This document shows positions 1 to 12,087 of a stretch of 64,000 nt of DNA, one piece after another. The stretch comes from Cryptomeria japonica (Eukaryota; Streptophyta; Pinopsida; Cupressales; Cupressaceae). Location of the stretch: contig NC_081405.1 of the NCBI RefSeq assembly GCF_030272615.1, forward strand, positions 311,627,235-311,691,234, given 5' to 3'. The translations under genes and the position numbers were made by a program. The stretch's first letter is position 1; each line of letters begins with the position of its first letter. Under the pieces are notes generated by a model that was given only the letters and a program-made list of their open reading frames with translations, had not been told where the DNA came from and searched no databases.

Positions 1-1420
1 TAACATTTTGGGTGAACATTTCTACCATTTGTTTTTGTGGAATTTCACAAGAGCATCTGCTGGCTAGATTTCTCCATCTTTGTAAGAATGATGCAAAAGA
101 TTCTCCCTCTTTTTGCTTGGTGTTGCACAAAGTAGTGACTGATATGTCTGTCTCTACGTTGTAGGAGAAATGTTGGATAAATGCCTCTGCTAGATCACCC
201 CATGACTTAATACCAGGTGGGAGTTGGGAGAACCATTCCATAGCCTGATCACCTAAGCTTTGTGGGAATAATCTCATCAAATATGTCTCTTCTGCTGCTA
301 CCTCAATGCAAGCTATGAAAAATTGTCTTATGTGTGCCTTAGGATCCCCTTTTCCTCTGTACTTATCAAATTTAGGCGTCACAAAGTGTGTAGGAAAAGG
401 AGGCATTGGAATGCTCTTGTCAAATGGATAAGGACATATGTCTCTCATTGTGTATGTTGGCTTCGGTGTATTTATGTCCACCATTTTCTTTTGTAAGTCC
501 CTGATTTGTTGCTCCAAATTGCTCTTAGGTGGAGATCGACTTCTTGGACCATACCCCATGCTTGAGGCACCAATTGGAGGAGAAGCATGTTGCATATATG
601 GATGATATTGATCATACACATGTTCATATGGAGGAGGTCTATAGTGATGCTGCATGTATGGACCACTTGGTATAGATTCATGTTGAGGAATGAAATATCT
701 ATTTTGTCCATGTATACCATACTCTACAGGCATGTCATGTTCTAATGTGTTGCCCCCAAATTTGACAAGGGGTTTCCTTGTGTCCAAATTTTGAGCATGC
801 CTTTGAATATCCAATTGCTTTGGTGGTTGATCCTTAGCATTGATATGTGATTGAGCATATTTCTCTGCATAAGACTTCCATAATGGTCTACGAAGGTGAG
901 TATCATATGCTTGACCATGTGTATGTGGGACCTCTGGTTTTTGAAACAAAGATGATGGTGATTCAGGCACAAGATGTGGTCCTCTATTGTCTCCTCTATT
1001 AGGCCTCCTTTGATCCATGTTGGAGTGAGGTTGTTGCAAAGGTCAATTTTCCATTATTTGAGACATGTCAAAATCATGAGGTATCTTGGCTCCACTTTGT
1101 GCCATCATTTGTAAGAAGTATTGTCTATCCCTCCTCATTATTTCTTCAACCAATTGATTGAAATGGGGATCCATAATGGATTCTTCCACATCTGCTGAAT
1201 GTACTGAAAATTTCTCCATATCATCATTGTGTGTATCATTGTTGTTTGTAGTGTCCATGTTCTCAACATTTGGAATGTTTCTATAGGCATCCATGTCAGA
1301 TAATGTAGTATGATCAGAATTGAAAAAGATATCATTGTCATACTCATAAGAACTCATGTTTGCGGACTCTTGTGCCTCTTTAGTTTCTCTCCTAGATTTT
1401 TGAAGACGGGTTTCAACCAT
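1..1420 (-). pseudogene. Ty3/gypsy gag of the outer minus-strand element (5' part, one stop)
   Basis: Reading leftwards from the ATG at 1420 the frame is open to the window edge except for one TGA at about 1045-1043. The N-terminal ~125 residues are polar and acidic. A proline/tyrosine-rich linker follows. From about position 405 leftwards there is a Retrotrans_gag capsid domain, with motifs such as FDKYRGKGDPKAHIRQF, then GDQAMEWFSQLPPG, then FASFLQRWRNLASRC. Gag packages element RNA into particles. The stop is most simply a CGA to TGA transition. The ORF continues off the left edge, so protease and pol of this element are not visible. Its own leader and LTR lie at 14365-17661, displaced by the nested element. 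The family is secure; whether the copy is functional is doubtful. Confidence 0.85.
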
Positions 1421-1478
1421 GAACTAGGTATTGACCGAGATGTGTGAGACTAGATGAAAAATGGAAAAAGTATGGAAG

Positions 1479-1483
1479 ACCAA
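1479..1483. repeat. Target-site duplication ACCAA, left copy
   Basis: ACCAA lies directly before the TGTAG start of the 5' LTR and is repeated exactly at 14360-14364, directly after the 3' LTR. This is the 5-bp duplication expected from gypsy integrase. It fixes both ends of the nested element. Confidence 0.9.
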
Positions 1484-1847
1484 TGTAGCGTCGTAAATTG
1501 TACGCACTTGCTAGGGTGGTACAATTTCACACCTAGTTTAGCACCCACCTTGGCGCATTTTGCATTTTGCATTGCATTTCCCCTTTAGCTCTTAATTAAT
1601 TAAATTAATTAGGTCTAAGGTTCTATTTTATCATCTCCCATATCATAAAGTCGGGCCCTTTTCATTAAAGTGTGCCCCTTTCATTTTATTCTTCCAATAC
1701 ATCATTTGATCAAAAACCCTCATTAGGTCCTATTTTGAACTTGGGGGCTTGATTTCGGGGGTCAAAACATCTCGAAATCACTAGTAACTTCGGGATTCTC
1801 TATAAAATCATCATATCTGACGGCCCTAAAAATTTGGTGAAAAGTTG

Positions 1848-1883
1848 TCGGGACCATGGCGCGTGGAGTGCACACGGTCCCGA
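1848..1883 (+). promoter_or_regulatory. GC-rich 8-bp palindrome in the LTR, upstream of TATA
   Basis: TCGGGACC at 1848-1855 and GGTCCCGA at 1876-1883 are perfect inverted repeats about 120 bp before the TATA box. Both arms are intact in the 3' LTR (13035-13070), although the loop has changed there. Conservation of the arms suggests a regulatory or RNA-structure role, which is inference. Confidence 0.35.
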
Positions 1884-2003
1884 ACATTTTTCCCAAAATT
1901 TTGGGAGCGCAATCCAATCATAAAATAAAGCTTAACCCCAAGAAATTGGCGAGAGATTCAATCCCTAGGTTGGCCAAAAGTTGAAATTAAGACCTAGGGT
2001 TTC

Positions 2004-2012
2004 ATATATAAG
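2004..2012 (+). promoter_or_regulatory. TATA box of the 5' LTR
   Basis: ATATATAAG follows the CTAGGGTTTC context and is preserved in the 3' LTR at 13191-13199. It is the likely pol II core promoter, placing the U3/R border about 30 bp downstream. Confidence 0.55.
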
Positions 2013-3145
2013 AGCTCTCTTTCTTCATTTGAAAGGATCCAAATTTTGGTTTCAGGGACCTTCTAGGCAGCGAAAGAGAAGATCTTTGAAGACTTCAACA
2101 ACATTCAACATCCACCCATCAAGCATTCATCAATTTCATTCATCCATTTAGGACTTTGAAGACATTGAAGAGCAACAGGGGATCACCGACTGAAGATTGG
2201 CTTGTACCCCTCCCTTGGGGTTGGGTATGATTTCATGTTGTTTTCATGTCTTTGCATAAGCCTCATTATATCATTTGTATTCATGCTTTAGATCACTTTG
2301 CATCTTGATTTGGAGCATTTACATTATCATTTACAAGTAATTAGGGTTTACTTTCTAGGTTGCTCTAGTTTGCTTACTTGCATTTTAGGATCTTGTACAC
2401 ACACAAGGTCTGCACACACACTACTTTTACAATACAACTTGGATATTTGTGGAGGTGGAAATCACCAAAGCGGGGGTTTGACTAAGGCAAAACCCTATAT
2501 AGCCAGCCATCGTACCTTTTCAGATATAAGTGCAGATTTCGGGATTCGGGCGATGCTGCAAATTACAGATTCGACAGAAGCAGATAGAAACTGAGTGACA
2601 CACCAAATTTCAGGACAAAGGACCAGGAAAAAGGTGTGGGGCACTCTGGTCCTACTGGGACAGGGGCGTTGGGTGCCCTAGTCCCTGGGACAGTGGCACT
2701 GGGTGCCCTGGTCCCTCTATCAGATAGCAAGTTTCAGCATTTCCGACAGTTTTTCAGGTTGCAAAACAACAGTTTCAGGAGCAGAATCAGGACACTGGTG
2801 CCTGCGCCCCCATCCTGAACATTCGACTCAGATTTTAACTCTGGGTACGCATCTGCATTCTTGTCTTGTCCTTGTGTTTACAGCTTTCCATTGTTTAATC
2901 TCAATTCTGCAATCTTGTTATTAGTTCATACTTGCACTTTGGGGTTAGGAATTGAAGTTGCATCATTTTATCTTTCAATTACAACAAAGGAATAGAAACC
3001 CTAATAGGTAGCCTATGGCTCTCTCTTCCACAAAAATAAGTAGCCAATTCTGTGATACCTCTAGGCTCTTTTGTATTCCACAATGTGTGTCAAAAGGTAG
3101 GATTAGGGCATGTTAGCCTAGTCTCGCTTTTTCCCCTACACATTT

Positions 3146-3163
3146 TGGTGAACCCGACGTGAA
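3146..3163 (+). promoter_or_regulatory. Primer binding site, probably for tRNA-Trp
   Basis: TGGTGAACCCGACGTGAA starts 3 bases after the LTR end. Its complement ends in CACGTCGGGTTCACCA, which as I recall is the 3' end of plant cytosolic tRNA-Trp plus CCA. The position and the CCA complement make the primer-site role firm. The tRNA identity is from memory. Confidence 0.7.
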
Positions 3164-3333
3164 CTTATTATTGCTTTCTCTTGCATTGCATTTGTAAGAT
3201 CTAGATCTAGATTTAGTATGTTTCATTTAAGTTTCATTTTCATTAAAGAAAAAAAAAAAAAAGGCAAAGAAAGAGTGTGTTTCTTTGTTTCTTTGCATTG
3301 TGCATTTAGGTTTTATGCAATTTTTATTTCAAA

Positions 3334-5819
3334 ATGTTAGATTTTTATTTGCAAGATGTTCATATTTATGATGATGTATGCAATTATGTTGATCATGAGT
3401 ATACCCAAGATGGATTAGATGAAGCTTTAGATGAGTTTTTGAATCCTAAAGATACCAAACCTTCATTTTACCAAAAACTCATAAACATTGTTACTATGCC
3501 ATTTTGTTGTGATGAGAAAGATAAGTCAAATGATTCCTCTCAAGGGTACATTCCTATCAACTCTTCCACTAAATCTAGTAACATGGTTGTTTTCAATGAT
3601 CCCCTCTATGAAGAGATGTCTCCTTTTGAATCAAAAGATAAACCTTTAATCGATATGATCATGCTTTGTTGGATGATGCTCTTGATGACTTTGTGGCTTT
3701 ATCGAAATCTTTAAACAAGAACAAAACTTCTAAATTAGTTAACATGATAAACCTGAATGAGCATAATAAGCCTCTCTTTGAAGTCCAAGGTGCTTATCCT
3801 TCTCCCACCTTTCAAGTTCCTAAATCACCTCTCCTTACTATCCAAGGAGGGTATGGTCATGATTCCTTTCTTACTCCGAATAAACCTATCATCACTATGC
3901 AAGGAAGAAAACCTATAAGTCCTTATAGTTATGCCAAGCAATTAACTAGAGAGAGTTATCATGCGGTTGCCCATACTTATAATTCTAGAAATAATAGGCA
4001 GCCTAATCCTCCTCCTGTTACTCCAGTTTCTCTTCCTAATCCTCAACCAAGTCTTCCACAAGCTCCACATAATTCACAAGTTCTTGGTAAGGAATATGAT
4101 CTCATAGAACAACTTAAAGCTACCCCTACTAAGATATCCCTTTGGGATTTGATCCAAACTTCTTCCGCTCATCATGGAATGTTACAAGATGCCTTGAAAG
4201 ATTTGAATGTTCCTCCACCTAATACATCTAGTAATATAGTGTCTTTGGTTAACTCTGTGATGAATCCTAAAGCTCAAATTGTGTTTACTCAAGATGAATT
4301 GCCTACTAGTGAAATTCAACATCAATATGATCCCTTGATGATTGTGGTTATCATAAATGACACTGCTATAAGACAAACACTGGTAGATAATGGCTTTGGC
4401 CTTAATGTGTGTAGCATTAATCTATTGCATAAGATGAAAGTGGATACATCCCTTATTAAGCCTGATTCTCTTCCCATTCGAGGCTTTGATAATGTGGCTA
4501 AGTCTTCGTTAGGTATTATCACCTTACCCATCATAGTGGGGCCTGTTACTTTGCCTACTCCTATCCATGTTATGTCAGGAAATCTAACATACAACTTGTT
4601 ATTAGGGAGACCTTGGATTCACAGTATGCAAGTTGTCCCCTCTACATTGCATAGACAAGTTAAATTTATTTATAACAATAAGACATATACCTTGATAGGT
4701 GATACTAATTTTCAAGCTTGTTTGCAAACATCTACTTCCAAAGGGAGTTCTTCTAAGCCTTCCTCTTCCGGTGATGATTCTTTAAACAAGATACCTATGG
4801 ACGAATCATCACCCTTTGATAATCAAAATTCTTTGGATGAGCCTAAAGTTCCTGAAGAAGATCCTTCTCAACTTGAATCTACACATGAAAAGGCTTTTGA
4901 TCCTGAGAAGGTTCTCGCAGAAGACGATTGGGGATCTCTTGATTTTAATCCCACCTTTGTAGGTGAGTATAGGGTTCCTCCTAGAGAGCTTAAAGTTAAA
5001 AAGAAGGAAGAAACTAAAGATCAATCAATCTTACCTGAACCTATGAACAATAATTTTGTGGCCGCTTCTCAAACTTCTTCTCCTCACACCTCTAATTCTG
5101 AAGAATTTGATTCTTTGTCTTATGAAAAACCACCTTCTCTTTCTGAAATGGCTAATCATTATGGTCATGGTTTTCATATTTTAGCTAAGTATGGGTATAA
5201 TGTAAATGGTTGTGGTGCTCACGAACAAGGGATAAAGGTTCCCCTAGGGAATAATCTTTATGATGAGACCTTTGGACTTGGTTATAATCCCTACAAGCGC
5301 ACTAAAGCTTCTAAGAGACCATGTATTAATGTTAATGTTATTTCTACATCTCTACCAATGAGACACCCTGAGTATATTGATGGGGATCCTTCATGTGCCT
5401 ATGCTTTGGATGTATTTCCTACCGATGATGCTTTAGCTGAGTTTTTAGGAGCATATGATACACTTCCTCATTATCATCACAATAGGGGATTTCCTTATTG
5501 TTTGAACACTGAAGCTTATTTTGGAAGAGAGATTGATAATGATGAGATTGTGGAAGAATTCCCTCAGTTAAAGGATACTCCTCAACAAAGTAATCTTCTC
5601 ATAAGTGACACCATTGATGTTAAGATGGATCCTTGCAATGAAGAAAAAGTTATTAAAATTGGAAAGTGTTTGGATGAAGAAGAACAAAAACAATATGCAG
5701 ATTTATTGCATGAATTCCCTGAGATCTTTGCTTGGACATATTCTGACATGCCTAGTATAGATCCTAAGATTGTTACTCATAATATTGTCTTAGTTCCCGA
5801 TGCTAAGCCTGTGAAATAA
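3334..5819 (+). pseudogene. Leader ORF plus aspartic protease region of the nested gypsy element
   Basis: Two overlapping frames (from 3334 and from 3666) join near 3660 by a frameshift. The first ~125 residues are acidic, with DEALDEFL-like motifs. No capsid domain or CCHC knuckle is visible, so canonical gag appears to be absent or replaced. In the second frame a proline-rich stretch is followed by the protease core, with QTLVDNGFGLNVCSINLL in place of the usual VD(S/T)G..LNV. Next come a long acidic spacer and a G-patch-like segment (ILAKYGYNVNG, then HEQGIKVPLG). The frame ends at a TAA (5817-5819) in the run into RT, where the family would have a glutamine. The protease cleaves the element polyprotein. 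Confidence 0.75.
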
Positions 5820-7472
5820 AAGATTCAAAAAATGAATCCTAAGGTAGCTTTGCTTGTTAAGGCTGAGATTGAAAAATTATAGGAGGCTGGATTTATCCGC
5901 CCTATTGATTATTCCCCCTGGATTTCAAATATTGTTTCTGTGGCTAAATCAGATAATAAAATAAGAATGTGTACCGACTTTTGAGATTTAAATAAGGCTT
6001 CTTTAAAAGATGATTTCCCTCTCCCAAACATTGACATGATAGTTGATTCTACAGCAGGACATGCTTTGTTATCCTTCATGGATGGTTTTTCAGGATACAA
6101 TCAAATTTTCATTAATCCTCAAGATCAATTCAAAACTACTTTCACCACTCCTTGGGGTACGTTTTGTTGGGTGATGATGCCTTTTGGACTTAAAAACGCT
6201 GACGCAACTTATCAACGAGCGATGACCCTTATCTTTCATGATTATATGCATAAGATTTTAGAAGATTATGTTGATGATATTTTAGCCAAATCCATTCTTC
6301 ATATAGATCATATTAAGATCCTTCATCAAATCTTTGAAAGAATTCGTAAATATCACATGCGCTTGAATCCCCGAAAATGTGTTTTTGGTGTGGATAGTGG
6401 AAAACTATTACGATTCATAGTTTTGCATCATGGGATTGAGGTGGACACTAAGAAAATAGATGCTATTGTCAACATGCCACCTCCTAGAAATGTGTCTCAA
6501 CTCAAAAGCTTACAAGGAAAGATTCAAGCTATTCATAGGTTCGTATCTCAACTTGTAGATCGTACTTTTCCTTTTACTCAACTTCTCAAAAAGAATATCA
6601 CTTTTCAATGGAACGAAGATTGTCAGCAAGCATTTGAAGATTTAAAAGTATATTTGGCTAATCCTCCTATCCTTCAACCTGCCAAACCTTCTAAACCCTT
6701 TCTTCTTTATACAATTGCTTCCTCTCATGCTCTCGTAGCATTATTGGCACAACATGATAAAGATGATAAGGAATGTCCAGTTTATTATATAAGTCGTACC
6801 TTACTCAATTATGAGACTCGATATTCTGTGATAGAAAGACAATGCTTGGCCTTGGTGTTTGCGACTCAGAAATTGAGACATTATCTTTTAAATTCAGAAG
6901 TCCACATCATGGTAAAGTTTGATCCTTTGAAACATCTTTTCTCTAAAACTGATTTATCAGGATGCCTAGCTAAGTGGGTTATGATGTTAACTGAATTTGA
7001 CCTTAAATTTGTTTCACAAAGAGCAATTAAAGGGCAAGCGTTGACTGATCACTTAGTTGAGGCCCCTTCACCTTTCTCCTTCCCTAACCCTGAGTCTTTT
7101 CCTGATGACTTCATTCTTTGTATAGAGAAAGATGAAACTTGGGAGTTATACTTTGATGGCTCTAAGTGTCGTATAGGATCGGGGGCAGGTGTTGTTCTAA
7201 TTTCTCCTACAAAGAAATCCATTGCATTATCTTATCATCTCAATTTCCTATGTACCAATAACATTGCTGAGTATGAGGCTCTTATAGCAGGAATAAAGGC
7301 AGCCTTGGCTCTGAATGTAAAGCACATACATATTTATGGAGATTCTCAATTGATTATAAGACAAGTAATAGGACTGTATCAAGCAAAACAAGACAAATTA
7401 TCACAATATAAAGACCTTGCTATCTCTTTGTTACAAAAATTCGATTCTTATACCATGGAACCTGTTCCTTGA
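5820..7472 (+). pseudogene. Reverse transcriptase, RNase H and archaeal-type RNase H
   Basis: This continues the protease frame. RT shows WISNIVSVAKSDNKIRMCTDF, then FMDGFSGYNQI, then WVMMPFGLKNADATYQ, then the catalytic YVDD. A tether and a first RNase H follow (LLYTIASSHALVALLAQ, then the conserved IERQCLALVFA). The second domain opens WELYFDGSKCRIGSGAG, with NNIAEYEAL and IYGDSQLI, which is an archaeal-type RNase H1. Two RNase H domains in this order are characteristic of Tat-type gypsy elements. The frame is cut by TAG near 5880, TGA near 5983 and TGA at 7470-7472; the two TGAs each fit CGA to TGA. These enzymes copy element RNA into DNA in the particle. Confidence 0.9.
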
Positions 7473-8893
7473 AAAGATAATCGACATGCGGACACAATGG
7501 CATGTTTGGCTTCTCTTGTATCTTTAGAGAACCCTGTGGTTGATCTTAAATTTGTTATTCACAACCTTATTTCTCCAGCTATTGTAGATGATTCTAGCTT
7601 GGTGACATGTTGTGACTTTATAGACTTAGATGAATGGTATTCGTATATCGTAAGATACTTGACCGATGGTACCTTTCCTAATTCTGCCAATAGGAACACT
7701 AGGGCTAGAATCCGCAAGCTGTCTGCTAGATATATCATTCTTTCTAATGTTCTTTACCAAAGGGGTTATAACGGTCTTCTCCTTCGCTATCTTAACAAAT
7801 CAAAAATCCCTATTGCTCTTGAAGAGGCACATTCAGGTGCCTGTGGGGGGCATTTTGGAGGCAAATCCTTGGTTCAAAGATTGCTTCGTATGGGATACTA
7901 TTGGCAAACTATGCAGAAGGATTCTTTTTCATTTGTTAAGAAATGTCATCAATGTCAACAACACAATAATCTGATTCATGCTCCTACCCAAGAACTTCGT
8001 TCTCATGTAGCTTCTTGGCCTTTCTCTGCATGGGGGTTGGATCTCATCGGTAAAATCTCTCCTCCTTCATCTCAAGGACACACTTTCATTATAACCGCCA
8101 TAGATTACTTTACAAAGTGGGTAGAAGTTGTTCCCCTTCGCTCTACTACTACTGAAGTGATTTGTCAATTTCTTCTAGAAAACATTATTTCTCGATTCGG
8201 GATACCTTCCACTATAATCTCAGATAATGGGACATCATTTAAGAACAAGGACGTGAAGAAATTCCTCGAGAAATATCATATCAAACATCGATTTTCTACA
8301 CCATACTATCCTTAATCAAATGGTCAAGCCAAATCATCCAATAAGATAATTGAACAAATTCTTCGCAAAACTGTGAATAAGCATGGTAAGGATTGGAGTA
8401 CTCAGCTAATCTATGCTCTTTGGGCCTACCGAACGAGTGTACGAATTTCTATAGGAACTACCCCTTATAATCTTATTTATGGTGCTGATACTATTATGCC
8501 TTTAGAGTTAGAAATTCCATCACTTAGATTTTCTCTCAAAGGTATAGTAGATGATGACTCTTATAGAGAACAAAGACTTCAACAGCTTGAGATGCTTGAT
8601 GAACAGCGTTAAATGCTCTTGAGCATATTCAAGTGTATCACAAAACTCTACAACAAAGCTATAATGATAAGGTTATTCAAGGTTCCTTCTTAGTAGGTGA
8701 CTTAGTTCTCTATGAGAATCAGTGCAATGTGAATACCTTACCTGAAGAAAAGGGAAAATTTAGTCCTAATTGGCTTGGACCGTATATTGTTATTGAAGAT
8801 TATGGATCAGGTGCTTACAAAATAGTGGATGTAGATGGTATGCCTCTTAAAGAACCTATAAATGCTATGCACTTGCGTAGATACTATGCTTAA
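7473..8893 (+). pseudogene. Integrase of the nested gypsy element
   Basis: An HHCC zinc region is visible (HSGACGGHFGGKSLVQRL, then CHQCQQHNN). The catalytic core follows: WGLDLIGKISPP gives the first D, IISDNGTSF gives the second D, and the third acidic residue is beyond the STPYYP motif, where one TAA (8313-8315) replaces the expected glutamine of PQSNGQ. The C-terminal part SFLVGDLVLYENQ..WLGPYIV is the usual end domain, closing with ..MHLRRYYA. Near 8610 a missing base shifts the frame. Integrase inserts the cDNA and made the ACCAA duplication. Two lesions make it a pseudogene. Confidence 0.9.
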
Positions 8894-9413
8894 TTCCTCA
8901 TTCCTTACCTTTCATCTATCTTCTTTTCACTTCTTCAAAATTGGATAATATGTTAGCATATCTTTGTTAGAGCAAATAGAATTAAATGATATTTTGTTTA
9001 ATCTATATTGCTTTGTTCTTGACAAGCGTGTTTCTTTACTCTATAGTTTGTCTTGAATTCATTTATGTAAATTGCAAAAGATTTACATTTCCATTATGCT
9101 GGCATATTATACAATGTCTTTATGTGTTAAGTAGAATTGTATCATGTTGGGTTTAAGTTTAAATTAAATCACATTAGTTATATGATTCTTAGGCTTAACA
9201 CATATTTCTTCTCTATCATCAATGTAGTACTTGATTAAATATTTTATTTTAATTAAGTCACACATGTATCAATTTAATCATGGAGCATTGAGAAATCAAT
9301 CACATGGAAATTAAATTCAGAACATACATGTACATCTAGCAAATGTATTAACTTTAATCAAAATATACATTGTTTTAGGCATTAAAGATAACACGTTTGA
9401 GAAAAAGAGAAGC

Positions 9414-9538
<125 letters not shown>

Positions 9539-9606
9539 GATCATGTGTTCATATACAAAAGTAGGTCACTATACATCCAAAATGTGACCTATCCTACATC
9601 ATGAGA

Positions 9607-12087
9607 TCATCTCCCATCCCTAGGGCTAGTGGTTGGAGAGTGACGACTAGATGCTCCCTCCTGATCCGGCCGTGAAGGTGGACCCATAGGTGTATAGCGT
9701 GATATAGACCATGAATGACTCTGAGAGGAACTCCTATGATCCCTATCCATAAGGATCGCGCCATATGAGGTAGCCTCGGCCTGAGTTGCCGCTAGGTCAC
9801 GCTGTGCCCACTGAAGGTTCTCTGATAGAACTCTCTCTCTCTCCCTCCATATTTCCACCTGTACTCGAAATGGGGAAAACAAGTCCTCATGCCGACCCGC
9901 GTTCCCCTGAGGCCTATAAGCAACCTGTGAGGAACTAGGGATCTATGCCATCATGGAAATATCTGTCACTGCTTACTAGATCAAGGAACGCCACTCCTAC
10001 ACATTAGCTGTAGCAGTAGAACAGATTTTGTATTATTACCATTCTATATCATCAAAACATTAATCAATCAATATAAACCTACTATACCCGGATCTCCCTC
10101 GCGCCAGTAGGGATCATGATATGGTAGCATCTGTGACTGGGAACTACTAGGCTCCCCATGCTCAAATGATCTGTGCACGATGGGTACAGGTCTCCGTATC
10201 ACCTCATGTTCCCCCTTTTGGGGAATAAGAGGAGGATCCAAGGCTATGGTATCATCTCCTGAATGGTGGGGAGCTGCATCTGACTTCTCCTCATCATCTC
10301 CATCCTCCTCCTCCTCATCATCCTCATTCTCATCTGCATCCTCACCCACATCCTCATTCTCCTCATCATCATCTCTATCTATGTCATCCTCCTCTCCTTC
10401 CTCCTCCTCGGCACTAAACTGATCACCTATGGGTGGATCAGGATCTCCTGCCTCCTCATGACCCTCTCCCTCCTCTGGCTCCTCCGATCTGGATCCCTGA
10501 TCCTCATGTTGGTCTCCATGTCTCCATGGACTTGGATGGCCTATCGAGTAATCTGGTGGAAAGATAGGCCCTGGATATGTCCTCACAAACCATGAGAGAT
10601 ACCTGCGCTGTGCTCTGGGATCTGTGGAGTAATTAGTGAACACATCCTGATTAGACCCCTCTATATCTGTAATCTCAATATCATCTATCGTAGGTCTCGC
10701 TACTGCTCTGGGTCTGGGAAGGACTTGTGAGTGTCGAGTATAGATAGGTACATCAGCTGGAACACACTGCTCAGCCCAAACTGCCTCCATACTCGGTCAA
10801 AGTAGAATGGGACTATGATATGTGAGTATCGTCCTCTCAGTAGGCGGTTCCTCTGTAAGCATGCTAGCTGCCTCTCCATTCCATCCCATTTGTGCATCCG
10901 CAAATATGGTCTCCATACTGTCACCTCAGCTGTCAATCTATTGAATGTCACTCTCCAAAATAGTAGATCCCCAAATCTCCACTCGCCGATAAGTGGATAG
11001 GAAAACACCCTAGGTCACTCGCTAGCCGCAGTCATTAGATAGCCGACGGGCCTGGTGCATGTAAAGTGCTCAAATATCCACACCTGCAGAAGTGTGCATG
11101 TCATCAAGCTACAACACTGTCCAAACACATACTCCTCGAGGTCATGATAGAGATGTGCAAGCATACTCCGACCCCAAGCATATACTCTTCTATGTCTCTC
11201 CATAGCCCTGATGCACCATATGAGACCCCCATGCATGTGCGTACCTCGCCCGTTAGGGTAGACAGCTAGTGCAATGACGACAATCATAAGACGTCTCACA
11301 AGGGGCATCTCTCCTGTAGGATGTAAGAGCCAACTGATCATGATGTGACCTCTCGTCTCACTCAGCATGACTCTCCCTATGCAGTATATCTACTCCCTCT
11401 AATAGTCCTCCGCTGACCGATCAGTCGCATATGTCACGGTGGCTCCTCTGATAGGTAGCGAAGTATGCGGTACACATCCTCAAGTATAACCATCATCTCT
11501 CCTACTGGGAGATGGAATGTACATGTGTCAGGATCCCATCGCTCCATAAGTGCCATCAGCATCATAGGATGGAATCGAATGGCCGACATGAGGATTGCAT
11601 ACCATAAACCCACTATCGATAACGTATCCCTCTCTGCCTGAGTCAGCCGGGGAATCTAATCTCATAGACTGTGAAGAATTTGCCCCGCAGTGTGCTCTCT
11701 CATGTATGGGAGACCCTGCAATGCAAAAAACATTAGTGTAATTAGTACTCAATCATCAAAATCATTTACGTGAAAAATGAAAACTGTCGAACATCGAAAG
11801 CTAACCTTGACACCCCTTTCCAAGTCTTGATTGGGACCATGGCACTCTGTTAGGGACCATGGCGCCCTGCGAGGACCATGGCGCCCTTCAGGGACCATGG
11901 CACCCTGAGAGGACCATGGCGCCCTGGGTGGGACCCAAGGTCAGATTCTAGGGCCCGCATTCGATCACAGAAACTCAAAGTCAACACAAAAGTTCAGTCA
12001 ACTCACCTCGTCCAGTGGCTCGTCACCGATTACGGCCTGTCGCATGATCTCCATCCTCATGGGATGCTCTGGTCATCGTGAAGGCAT
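9607..12087 (-). pseudogene. Antisense, spliced plant mobile domain (PMD) gene inside the gypsy element
   Basis: Exon 1 is probably 12087-12007, ending at a consensus donor GAG|GTGAGT. Intron 1 is 12006-11716, ending TTTTTTGCATTGCAG. Exon 2 starts at 11715 in the same phase. The PMD signature is clear. ALMERWDPDTCTFHLP and GEMMVILEDV are encoded at about 11550-11480; YAWGRSMLAHLYHDLEEY and LLQVWIFEHF at about 11190-11080; FYFDRVWRQFGL near 10785. An acidic Glu/Asp-rich tail runs 10500-10230. A C-terminal helical, Ser-rich part (9882-9607) is perhaps joined through a small intron ending near 10012. PMD proteins include MAIN/MAIL1, and the domain is also found in plant transposons. At least six nonsense codons (for example codon 5 TGA, and two TAGs near 11400) and three frameshifts show decay. 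A role for the element is unknown. Confidence 0.82.
11833..11935. repeat. Five-copy GGACCATGGCGCCCT array in the PMD intron
   Basis: Five degenerate ~19-bp units (GGGACCATGGCRCYCTG type) lie head to tail inside intron 1 of the antisense gene. The same GGGACC..GGCGCCC words recur in the LTR (1851-1862, 2636-2725 and 13822-13935). Confidence 0.75.

Larger units (their letters stand above)
1484..3142 (+). repeat. 5' LTR of the nested gypsy element (1659 bp)
   Basis: It starts TGTAG and ends CTACACA, a short inverted repeat. It matches 12670-14359 almost throughout. A TATA box lies at about 2004-2012. A GC-rich stretch at 2636-2725 holds two copies of a ~33-bp unit (GGGACAGTGGC..GGGTGCCCTGGTCCC type), against three in the 3' LTR. 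Short ORFs inside it are not credible genes. Confidence 0.9.

Noticed and set aside
2298-2594. 98-residue ORF in the 5' LTR, repeated at 13485
   Set aside because: It lies in the LTR R/U5 region, shows no motif, and the two copies differ without sign of selection.
10180-10422. Plus-strand poly-Ser ORF
   Set aside because: It is the complement of the acidic tail codons of the antisense PMD gene.
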